Source: Arthrobacter sp. Bi83 (GTDB lineage Bacteria; Actinomycetota; Actinomycetes; Actinomycetales; Micrococcaceae). From it: a stretch of DNA of 64,000 nucleotides. The stretch's first letter is position 1. Each line of letters starts with the position of its first letter. Positions 7,808 to 15,281 of the stretch are shown piece by piece. The notes under the pieces are model-generated. The model had not been told where the DNA came from and searched no databases. It saw only the letters and a program-made list of their open reading frames with translations. The position numbers and the translations under genes were made by a program. The DNA lies in contig NZ_CAKKLY010000005.1 of assembly GCF_918698095.1 (NCBI RefSeq), positions 62,001 through 126,000 of the forward strand, in the 5' to 3' direction.

Positions 7808-8929
7808 CTATCGGCGAACAAGCCGCCACAGCGAGGTGACCTCGGCCGTGCGCGCCTCGAACAAGGGATCGTCGCGGTCCGATGCCTTCGGATGCGTTGG
7901 CTTGGTGTCTAGCCGTTCCACAACCTTCAGCCCAGCCGCCGCGATGGCGGTCAGCAGATCGTCACGCGTCCGCAGGCCAAGGTGCTCGGCCAGGTCGGAG
8001 AGGACAAGCCAGGCCTCACCGCCCGGTTCCAGATGGTCGGAGAGTCCGTTCAGGAAGCGGAACAGCATCCTGCTCCCGGGGTCGTAGACGGCGTTGTCCA
8101 GGGTGGAATGCGGCGTGGCCGGAATCCAGGGCGGGTTGCACACGATGAGGGGTGCCCGCCCGGGCGGGAACATGTCGGTCAGGACGGCCTCAGCACGGTC
8201 CTGGACGCCGAGGTTCCGGAAATTCTCAGCGGCGCAGGCGATTGCACGCGGTTCATTGTCCGTCGCCACCACGCGGTGGACGCCACGGCGGGCGAGGACG
8301 GCAGCGAGCACCCCCGTGCCGGTTCCGATGTCGAACGCCAGCGTGTCAGAGGGCAGTGCAGCGGCAGCCACGAGATCCACATACTCGCTCCGGGTGGGGA
8401 AGAACGTGCCATAGTGCGGGTGGATGCGGCCCTGCAGGGCATCGACGTGGACGCCATTCCGTCGCCACTCGTGGGCGCCAATGGCCCCGACAAGCTCATG
8501 CAGGGACACAATGGAAGGTTCGCCGATATCGCCGTACGCTTCAGCGGCGGCCTGCCGAATGTCCGGTGCGCGGCGCAGCGGCACCACCGGACCCGGATCA
8601 AGAGGAATCAGCAGCAGGCCGAGAATGCGTGCACGGTGCGAGCGGGACTGGCGGTGCCGATAGAACTTATCGGCCGGAGTTGCTGCGGTCTCTTTCTTTC
8701 CGGCGCCTATCCGCCGGTCCATGGCGTTGAGGATCTGCCGTGCGTTGTGGAAGTCACCGTGCCAGAGCATCGCGATCCCCTGTGACGCCATCCGGTTCGC
8801 ATCATCGGCCGTGAGAGAGTCGGAGACCACTTCGACGCGCGTCGGCGCCGGTCTGCCGTTCGCCGAACGCCATCGCGCGGTCATGCTCTCACCAGCCTCG
8901 GCCCAGGTCACGACGGCGGGATCATTCAT
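7808..8929 (-). CDS. Class I SAM-dependent methyltransferase (HemK/RsmC-like small methyltransferase domain)
   Basis: The C-terminal half has a complete Rossmann methyltransferase core: AFDIGTGTGVLAAVLARRG (SAM motif I), ATDNEPRAIACAAEN (motif II) and LIVCNPPWIPATP (the NPPW motif IV of enzymes that methylate amide or exocyclic amino nitrogens, as in PrmC/HemK and RsmC). The N-terminal 150 residues are a separate domain containing GIAMLWHGDFHNARQILNAM, as in actinobacterial methyltransferases of this type. The start is uncertain: ATG at 8929 gives 373 residues; the frame stays open to 9082 with plausible coding sequence. Substrate unknown; rRNA, protein or DNA are all possible. Confidence 0.8.
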   Translation of the reverse strand: MNDPAVVTWAEAGESMTARWRSANGRPAPTRVEVVSDSLTADDANRMASQGIAMLWHGDFHNARQILNAMDRRIGAGKKETAATPADKFYRHRQSRSHRARILGLLLIPLDPGPVVPLRRAPDIRQAAAEAYGDIGEPSIVSLHELVGAIGAHEWRRNGVHVDALQGRIHPHYGTFFPTRSEYVDLVAAAALPSDTLAFDIGTGTGVLAAVLARRGVHRVVATDNEPRAIACAAENFRNLGVQDRAEAVLTDMFPPGRAPLIVCNPPWIPATPHSTLDNAVYDPGSRMLFRFLNGLSDHLEPGGEAWLVLSDLAEHLGLRTRDDLLTAIAAAGLKVVERLDTKPTHPKASDRDDPLFEARTAEVTSLWRLVRR

Positions 8930-9152
8930 CGCAGCTGTGCGCGCGGGCTTGAGGACCGGCGTCGGGATTCCCACGGGAACTGGCTTGTCGGTAGTGATAA
9001 AGATCCATTCCAAGAGTCCGGGGGGCCAATCGGAGACTGACGATTGCGGCGGTGATTCGACAACGTGGATGGCTACGCCCAAGATTCCGGACCGTCATCC
9101 GGCCGCGAACCGAGCTTGGTTGATGGCCGCTGGAACCATTCAACCTGCATTG

Positions 9153-9335
9153 TCAGGATACAGGTGTGCCGTGGCCGCCACCCGACCCCCGACCCGCCGT
9201 CAGCGTACCCAACACTTCGGCCGCTTCCACCTCGTCCCGGATCCCGCCGGCGGCCATCACCTTCACCGGCAGGTGTCTGATCTTGTCCCGGAACGCGTCA
9301 ACCGTGGCGGCGCTTCGGGGCCACACGCTTACAGG
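9153..9335 (-). pseudogene. Possible remnant of a TIM-barrel enzyme
   Basis: On the minus strand the frame contains AATVDAFRDKIRHLPVKV followed by MAAGGIRDEVEAAEVLG, which looks like the last strands of a TIM-barrel enzyme such as a deoxyribose-phosphate aldolase-type lyase. There is no start, and the fragment runs straight into the DUF998-like remnant on the other strand. The identity is a guess; only its remnant nature is well supported. Confidence 0.3.
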
Positions 9336-9337
9336 TG

Positions 9338-9840
9338 GCGAGCGGGCTCTTCGCCGTCGGCTCCCCCGGCCGGGACGTCCTGCTGCCATTCACGTGGCTC
9401 TACACGGCGCTGTTCACCGCGTTCGGGGTGGGCGTCTGGAACTCCGTGCGCGGCACCCGCCCTGCGCATCGGCGGAGGCCTGCTCACCGGGTACGGGCTG
9501 TCGAACGTCATGGGCGCCCTCTACCCGCGGACGCTGGGGGACGCTGCTCCATTCCCATGCATATCCTCGCCACCAACATCCAGCTCGCCCTCATGGCCGC
9601 GGCAATGTGCTTCGTGGCCGCAGGGTTCCACGGCCGGAAGCGCGCGTATTCGATCGTCTCGCTCGCGTCTTCCGCGGTGATGGGCATGGTGGCGTTCATG
9701 GCGGCCCCGGGGCCTAACGTCGTGCTGGGCATCAGCGAACGGATCAGCATCTGGGGCGTTCCTGCTCTGGGTAGCGGTCCTCGCAGCCGCGTTGTGGAAG
9801 CGGCCTGCGGCTGGGGTGCCGCAGGCGTAAATGCTGCAAT
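9338..9840 (+). pseudogene. Decayed DUF998-like membrane protein, copy 1
   Basis: Read across three frameshifts this is one membrane protein: SGLFAVGSPGRDVLLPFTWL in one frame, then LRIGGGLLTGYGLSNVMGAL in another, then HILATNIQLALMAAAMCFVA and SIVSLASSAVMGMVAFMAAP back in the first, and finally FLLWVAVL-type sequence after a one-base insertion near 9748. The pattern of small polytopic helices resembles DUF998 proteins. No start codon with a ribosome site is present. A second, shorter copy lies at 10972-11301, so this region was duplicated before both copies decayed. Confidence 0.75.
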
Positions 9841-10009
9841 CAAGAACTGCCGAGATTTTACTTACTTCCCCTCGAGAAGTAGTTAAATCCATGCAAAAGT
9901 TTCTAGCCCAAGACCGGCATGACTTCAGATCGTGAGCTGGTGTCCTTAATATGGCCCAAAAGGCCGGTCATAAAGAAAATAAACCTACCCCTTCTGCCAT
10001 CATTACGAA

Positions 10010-10915
10010 ATGACAAGATCAGAGCTTCCGGGGGCAAGCTCACAGCAGACTTCGCCCCATCAGCCACAGCAAACTCCTCTCGCGCAACCGAATTATGATT
10101 CGGCAACGATGACGCCTCCTCCCGAACCGACGAAGGTAAAGAAGCAACGCAACGTAATTGGACTCATTGCGCTTGTTACCGCGGCACTTGGGTTCATTTT
10201 TGCCTGCATTCCCGGCGCTCTCATTATCGGCTGGATATTGCTGCCGATTGCATTCGTTTTGGCCATAGTCTCCCTCTTCCTCAAGGACAAGGCCAAGGGG
10301 ATGGGTATCACTGCCCTAATCCTTTCAATCGTTGGAACGATCGTCGGATTTACCGTGTTCTTTGCCGTCGTCGCGACGTCGGCATCCAACGCTTTCGGCG
10401 GCGGCGACACCAAAGTGGCAGCACCGTCCGGCGATGCAGGGGGCACTCCTGGACCAGCAGAGAGCAAGCCCGCCGCCCAGGCCGGAACCCGCGAAAATCC
10501 TTCGCCGATCGGGTCGGTCGTCGAATCGAAAGACTGGCGCGTCGTAGTCAACTCAGTCACTCTTGCTGCTTCTGATGCAGTTGCAGCGGCCAACCAATTC
10601 AATAAGCCCGCGACTGCGGGTTCGCAGTATATCTTGGTGAATTACTCAGCGACCTATATCGGCAATGAGGCCAATGGGCAGATGCCGGCTTTCGTATCCG
10701 TCGACTACGTCACCGCAGACGGGAAAACCGTCAATCGACTCGACACCAGCGCCGTTGCACCCGAGGCTATCGACACCACGAGCACTCTATATAAGGGTGG
10801 TACCGCAACCGGCAACATCGCCATTCAAGTGCCGACCGCCACGGCCAGCAAAGGCGTCCTTGCCGTCAGGCCGGGCATGATCGCCGACAAAGTCTTCATA
10901 GCCGTTAAGAAGTAA
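10010..10915 (+). CDS. Membrane-anchored DUF4352-like protein with DUF4190-like helices
   Basis: This 301-residue protein starts with a Pro/Gln-rich cytoplasmic segment and a basic stretch (TKVKKQRN), followed by three hydrophobic segments between about residues 48 and 130 (GLIALVTAALGFIFACIPGA and two more). After a Gly/Pro/Ala linker comes an extracellular-type beta domain from about 160 onward, containing ENPSPIGSVVESKDWRVVV and a YILVNYSATYIGNEA segment, as in DUF4352 immunoglobulin-like domains. These are generally cell-surface proteins of unknown role. Base composition is less GC-rich than the surroundings, and it is flanked by two decayed copies of the same membrane gene, suggesting insertion. 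Start ATG 10010 lacks a strong ribosome site; a later ATG is possible. Confidence 0.75.
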   Translation: MTRSELPGASSQQTSPHQPQQTPLAQPNYDSATMTPPPEPTKVKKQRNVIGLIALVTAALGFIFACIPGALIIGWILLPIAFVLAIVSLFLKDKAKGMGITALILSIVGTIVGFTVFFAVVATSASNAFGGGDTKVAAPSGDAGGTPGPAESKPAAQAGTRENPSPIGSVVESKDWRVVVNSVTLAASDAVAAANQFNKPATAGSQYILVNYSATYIGNEANGQMPAFVSVDYVTADGKTVNRLDTSAVAPEAIDTTSTLYKGGTATGNIAIQVPTATASKGVLAVRPGMIADKVFIAVKK

Positions 10916-10933
10916 CACTTATAGAAAGCGTTC

Positions 10934-10963
10934 AAGGCCTCCGGCGAATTTGCCGGGGGCCTT
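10934..10963 (+). terminator. Hairpin terminator after the DUF4352-like gene
   Basis: A 12-base-pair stem with one G-T wobble and a six-base loop, about 20 bases after the stop codon. No long T-run follows, so termination may be partial. Confidence 0.6.
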
Positions 10964-10971
10964 GCCGTGCT

Positions 10972-11301
10972 TTGGGGAGGAACTCCGTACGAGGCAACCG
11001 CGCCCTGCGCATCCGTGCCGGCCTGCTTACCGCCCACGCTGTGGAACATCATGGGCGCCCTCTACCCGCGGCAATGTGTTTCGTGGCAGCGGGGTTCCAC
11101 GGCCGGATGCGGACGTATTCGATCGTCTCGCTCGTCGCTTCTGCGGTTACGGGTATGGTCGCATTCGCAGCGGCCCCGGGACCGAACCTCGTGCTGGGCA
11201 TTGGCGAAAGAATCAGCACCGGGGCATTCCTGCTTTGGGTAGCGGTCCTCGCAGTCGCACTGTGGAAGCGGCCTGCGGCTGAAAGGACATCACAGGTTTA
11301 G
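10972..11301 (+). pseudogene. Decayed DUF998-like membrane protein, copy 2
   Basis: Bases 11071-11281 closely repeat the 3' part of copy 1 at 9602-9812 (shared ITEM-like runs include AMCFVAAGFHGR and YSIVSL). Here the end is in frame and reads FLLWVAVLAVALWKRPAA before the stop. The part between the LYPR and AMCF segments is deleted, and the 5' part is frameshifted and truncated. It is a broken, independent relic of the same gene. Confidence 0.75.
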
Positions 11302-11398
11302 GCTCGATGCTTCTGGCTTCAGCTCGTCCGGATACTCCTTTCCGAGACTGGACCAAAGTCCCTGACCTGACCACCAGCGCCAGACGTACCCTGGCCGC

Positions 11399-11782
11399 AT
11401 GAAGCGTGTCGTCGTCGACCATTTCGGCGGTCCAGATGTCCTAAGAGTGGTGGAGGCTGACGATACCCGGCCGGGTCCGGGCGAGGTCCGAGTCAGGGTT
11501 CTGGCTTCCGGCGTGTCATTCACCGACTCCCGACTGCGCGCCGGCACGTATTTCGGCGTGCCGAAGCCGCCGTTCACTACCGGCTACGAGTTGGTCGGCG
11601 TCGTCGACCAGTTGGGCCAGGGCTGCACCAGGCTGCGGGAGGGACAACGCGTCGGAGCACTGACGGTATGGGGTGCGAACGCAGAGCTCGTCTGCGTTCC
11701 CGAGGAGGACGCGGTGGAGGGACCCGAGGACCTCGACCCGGCAGAGGTCGTGGGCCTCGTCTTCCCCTACATGACCGGCTGT
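11399..11782 (+). pseudogene. N-terminal fragment of a zinc-type/quinone oxidoreductase (MDR superfamily)
   Basis: The first 126 or so codons match the N-terminal GroES-like domain of medium-chain dehydrogenases/quinone oxidoreductases: MKRVVVDHFGGPDVLRVVEA, then PGPGEVRVRVLASGVSFTDS, TGYELVGVVD and GLVFPYMTG. The NAD(P)-binding domain is missing; the frame runs directly into a piece of an unrelated membrane gene. The start looks usable, so a chimeric protein could still be translated up to 12094, but it would lack the catalytic fold. Confidence 0.8.
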
Positions 11783-12503
11783 CCGGTTCCGCCAGATCAC
11801 GACGGCGGTGCACACCACCTGCTGCTGGGCTTCAGCCTCTTCCTCATCCTGGGCACCGCGGTCCGCCGCGCCCGGGCCAGTCATTCAGCCAGCCCCGACA
11901 ATCATCCGGCCCTGACCCCGACGGCGCTGTTCGCCGTCGTACTCATGACCGGTCTGGGGGCGTTCTTCCTCATCTACGTCTCCGCCGTCGTCCGGCCGGG
12001 GCCAACGGCCCTCTTTATTCCGACGCGTTCGGCAGCCTCGGGCGCGGCCAGTCGGAGATGCCGATGGTCATCACCCGGGCCAGCTACCTGCTGACCACCG
12101 CGCTGATCATCACCCCCTTCCTCTTCACGTCTCCGCGACGAGGCGCCCGGCCCGCGGGGTCGTCACCCTGCTGGTGGCCGCTGCACCATGGCTGCCCGTC
12201 GCGATGCTGGGATTCCACACGTATTCAATTACCGGAGCCGCGGGCGCCACCGTTGCCGCCGTCGTGTCTGACCTGCTGCTGGCCCGGCTTCCGGCCCTCA
12301 CGGGAGGAATCGCGGCGGTCCTGTGGTCGGGACAGTTCGTGGCGCCCGCGGTGACGGACGCGATCCGCTGGCCCGTCTCCCTCTGGCTGGGCGCGGTGGT
12401 GCTCAGCGCCGCGGTGGCCGCGGGCCTCGCCCTCCTCGCCTCCTGGGGTCCGGCGGGTTCGGTGGCTCCGGCGGGTTCGGTGCCGGACTCCGCCGCGCGG
12501 TAG
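11783..12503 (+). pseudogene. Decayed, truncated copy of the polytopic membrane gene at 56 kb
   Basis: From 11812 the DNA closely matches 56402 onward of the intact gene at 56030-57115 (both encode HLLLGFSLFLILGT and then ALFAVVLMTGLGAFFLIYVS). Frameshifts near 12020 and 12160 break it: the continuation is in a second frame (ASYLLTTALIITPFLFTS) and then in a third (WLPVAMLGFHTYSITGAAGA to the end). The 5' half is missing, and the first 31 bases (11783-11813) are an inverted copy of 56218-56248. Confidence 0.88.
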
Positions 12504-12668
12504 CGGCCTCTCAGAGCCAAAGGAGAAGGCAGTTCCTACCACGGCAGCAACCGATCTTCGCAAGATGACCGCACAGCCGACGTGAACCCGCCGGCCGAAC
12601 CGGTGCCGCAGCCGTACTGCCTAGTGACGGCGCTCCTAGACCGTCTTGTTCCGTGGAAGTATTCACCT

Positions 12669-13307
12669 ATGACTATCGATGGCGACACCGCCAAACTCCT
12701 AGCCTTCATTGACTCCCACGGCATCGACGCCTCGACTGAGGTTAGCCGTGGTTGGGCTTCCATCGGAGCGATCATTGTCGATGCCTCCTTGCAGCGACGC
12801 CAAAATTACGAGGCAACCGTAAAGCCGCGCGTTGTCGCTCTGGTTGCCTCATGGCCAGATGCAAGAACCACAAGTGGGTTCCGGAAACGTCTTGCTACGG
12901 GAACCCTCTCGGACGTCATCGATTGGCCATCGCCGGGCCGCCTCGCTCAGATAGACGACTTAACGTGTGTGTTTGAGGATCAGGGCATCGAAACTGTAGA
13001 GGAACTCCGCGCCAGACTCACTGACCCAGCAGAAAGGCCGGTTGTTCGTGATGCCCTCGCAGCTGTACGTCATGTGAGCCCCAAGACGCTGGACTACATC
13101 GACAGTCTCAGTGGACTCTCAACGGGGGTGACTACTGATGTGCGGATACGAAGAGTGGCCGAGACCGCCGGTATCGAGGACACCTCTTACGACAACATGT
13201 CGGCCGTGATCCGCGCTGCTGCAGAGTCACGAGGGTGGCGCGCTGCGGACCTGGACGCTGCACTGTGGCACTTCGGTATTGAGAGCGCCCCGGCATCATC
13301 CACGTAA
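12669..13307 (+). CDS. Hypothetical protein, possible helix-hairpin-helix fold
   Basis: A 212-residue soluble protein of mostly alpha character with no signal peptide or membrane segment. The ATG at 12669 is chosen because the coding character starts there; the frame is open further upstream. The C-terminal half (VSPKTLDYIDSLSGLSTGVT, then RIRRVAETAGI) resembles the helical core of HhH-GPD base-excision enzymes, but I cannot find a convincing catalytic Lys/Asp pair. GC content is lower than in surrounding genes, and it stands alone between gene remnants, so it may be acquired. Function unknown. Confidence 0.6.
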   Translation: MTIDGDTAKLLAFIDSHGIDASTEVSRGWASIGAIIVDASLQRRQNYEATVKPRVVALVASWPDARTTSGFRKRLATGTLSDVIDWPSPGRLAQIDDLTCVFEDQGIETVEELRARLTDPAERPVVRDALAAVRHVSPKTLDYIDSLSGLSTGVTTDVRIRRVAETAGIEDTSYDNMSAVIRAAAESRGWRAADLDAALWHFGIESAPASST

Positions 13308-13660
13308 GGATTTGAGAACTCGTCCCCGGTCAGAGGCACGAACCTGGTATCCGTGGAACTACACCACCTTCGTTTAGTTCGGGCCCCGAACCGGTCAGCG
13401 GGGAGGGGTAGGCCCGCAGGGCGCGATGCCGGCCGGCATGGACGGGGTGAATATGAGGCTGCGCGTAGTCTGGCCGGGACGCCAATTCCCATTGCTCCTC
13501 CCGTTCGTGGATCGCCCGCCCACGCCGGCAGTGACTACGGCCTACTCCCGCATTTAGCCACACGTTCTTGGGGTCAGATCGCTCCCGTCAGGCTCAAGAC
13601 CCATTTGGCCGGATCCAGGCAGCGAAACGGCGCTATCCCCCGCGGGTGGAGCGATTCCCC
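13308..13660. other. Gene-free stretch, nothing recognised
   Basis: About 350 bases between the hypothetical gene and the GntR remnant. Short open frames exist on both strands but have no ribosome sites and no protein-like composition. I see no RNA gene, hairpin terminator or repeat. Confidence 0.5.
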
Positions 13661-13689
13661 GCGAGGGGCCTCCCCCAGTGCGGACACGG

Positions 13690-13989
13690 CGAGGCAGATG
13701 AGCAGTTCCACCAACTGGTGGGCACCGCGGCGGGGCTGGCACCGCGTCGGAGTTGGGGACCGCCGTCGAGGTTTACCACGAGACGCTGGCCGAGCTCTAT
13801 GCCTATTTCATCCCCTACTCGATCGAGCTGCTGCACAAATCAAACTGCGACCACGTCGCGCTCGTGGCAGCCCTGCGCGCCGGCCAATGGGACGAAGCCG
13901 AGGTCGCCCGCAAGCACGTGGACATCCTGCACCGGACCATGTTCATGGGCCTGGCCGAGGGCGGATCCGCCTCCTCCTCCCCTGCCTAG
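13690..13989 (+). pseudogene. Remnant: C-terminal FCD domain of a GntR-family regulator
   Basis: From 13753 the frame encodes 78 residues of an FCD ligand domain (YHETLAELYAYFIPYSIELL, then a helix ending in ARKHVDILHRTMFMGLAEGG). Just upstream, in another frame, lies ADEQFHQLVGTAAG, the preceding FCD segment, so a frameshift near 13750 separates them. The DNA-binding domain is absent. A 32-base stretch (13922-13953) recurs identically at 45507-45538. Confidence 0.75.
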
Positions 13990-14146
13990 AACACGGCCGC
14001 CCGGAATGCTCTGGAAAGCCCCTTTATTCCCTGCACAGGCGCGGTTTTCAGGAGTAGGATTTGGGCGTCGGCAGAAGTCCGGCGACTCCTGCCGCGAGGC
14101 CGGTTCTCCATCTGAAGAGCCGGTAACCAGCGTGAAAGGCAGACCA

Positions 14147-14620
14147 ATGACTACCGCTTCACACCCCACCGAGCACCACCACATGATGGGGCTGTCCCTC
14201 CACAACACCGCCATGGGTCTTGGTGCGGTTTTCCTGCTGGTTGGAGTCCTCGGGTTCATCCCGGGAATCACCACCAATTACGGCGCCATGAACTTTGCCG
14301 GACATGAGTCCGGGGCAATGCTGCTTGGAGTCTTCCAGGTGTCCGTACTGCATAACATCGTCCATTTGCTGTTCGGCGCGGCCGGCATTGCAATGGCCCG
14401 GACCGCCCAGATGGCCCGCTGGTTCTTGCTCGGCGGCGGCGCGGTCTACGTGGTTCTGTGGATCTACGGCCTGTTCATTGACATGGACGGGGGCGCCAAC
14501 TTTGTCCCGCTTAACACTGCCGACAATTGGCTGCATCTGCTCCTCGGCGTCGCCATGATCGGTTTGGGCCTCTGGCTCGGCAGGGATGCGATGGAGAGGA
14601 CTAGGGGAAGCGCCACATAG
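14147..14620 (+). CDS. DUF4383-like four-helix membrane protein
   Basis: This 157-residue protein has a short histidine-rich N-terminus and four hydrophobic helices, beginning LHNTAMGLGAVFLLVGVLGF, with LGVFQVSVLHNIVHLLFGAA in helix 2 and NWLHLLLGVAMIGLGLWLG at the end. This matches actinobacterial DUF4383 membrane proteins, whose role is unknown. The ATG at 14147 has a GAAAGG-type ribosome site about ten bases upstream. The long open frame further upstream is other DNA, including the GntR remnant. Confidence 0.82.
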   Translation: MTTASHPTEHHHMMGLSLHNTAMGLGAVFLLVGVLGFIPGITTNYGAMNFAGHESGAMLLGVFQVSVLHNIVHLLFGAAGIAMARTAQMARWFLLGGGAVYVVLWIYGLFIDMDGGANFVPLNTADNWLHLLLGVAMIGLGLWLGRDAMERTRGSAT

Positions 14621-14825
14621 CGCCACCCACGGTTCTGAATAACCGACGACGGCGGCCGTCCCCCGGGCGGGAAATCTGCACCGGGGACGGTCTGCCCTCT
14701 GCGTCCGCGGCTCCCGATGCAGCCTGAACACGGATGCGTATTCCCGGCTGATCCGGACTGGAACGTCACGTTGACGTGGCAGTCGTTCCGGTCCAGCCAC
14801 CGATCCAACTGGCAAGGAGATCATC

Positions 14826-15227
14826 ATGCTCGGAGAACAAATCGGGGAACTCAACGGCGAGACCATCAGCACGCGGGTTCTGGAAGACACTGGCCGCGGT
14901 CCGCGCACCGAAGTGACCGACCATCAGGTCGGCACGCTCTGCGGTGTCCAAGTTGACGTCAATGTCACCTATGTCGGCACGATTCGTCCCAGCGGCACAG
15001 TCGTCGGCAACGGAAACGGATTTGTGGTCACCGCAAGCGGGCAGACAGCCACCTTCACCGGCCACGGGGTCGGTAGCTTCACCGGTCCGGGTCAACTCAC
15101 CTGGCGGGGTGCATTGTTCTACGAAACCACGTCAGACGAGTTGAGCCGCCTCAACGGGATCGCAGTCTTGTTCGAGTACCAGGTGGCGGACGGCAAGTCC
15201 GAAGGCCGCCTTTTCGAGTGGAAGTAG
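14826..15227 (+). CDS. Conserved hypothetical protein, probable beta-barrel
   Basis: A 133-residue protein without signal peptide or membrane segment. The pattern of short strands and turns (VTYVGTIRPSGTVVGNGNGF, GHGVGSFTGPGQLTWRG, ETTSDELSRLNGIAVLFEY) suggests a small calycin-like beta-barrel. The ATG follows AAGGAGATCATC, a very good ribosome site, so it is likely expressed. I do not recognise the family with confidence. Confidence 0.65.
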   Translation: MLGEQIGELNGETISTRVLEDTGRGPRTEVTDHQVGTLCGVQVDVNVTYVGTIRPSGTVVGNGNGFVVTASGQTATFTGHGVGSFTGPGQLTWRGALFYETTSDELSRLNGIAVLFEYQVADGKSEGRLFEWK

Positions 15228-15281
15228 AGCGACGTCGACCGGTTCCAATCCTGCCTCCGCCCCAACGCCGGACCCTTCACG

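Noticed and set aside
13308..13660. Possible gene in the 13.3-13.7 kb gap
   Set aside because: Short frames on both strands lack ribosome sites and protein-like composition.
6753..14146. A transposon as the cause of the graveyard
   Set aside because: No transposase, insertion-sequence ends or target duplications were seen.
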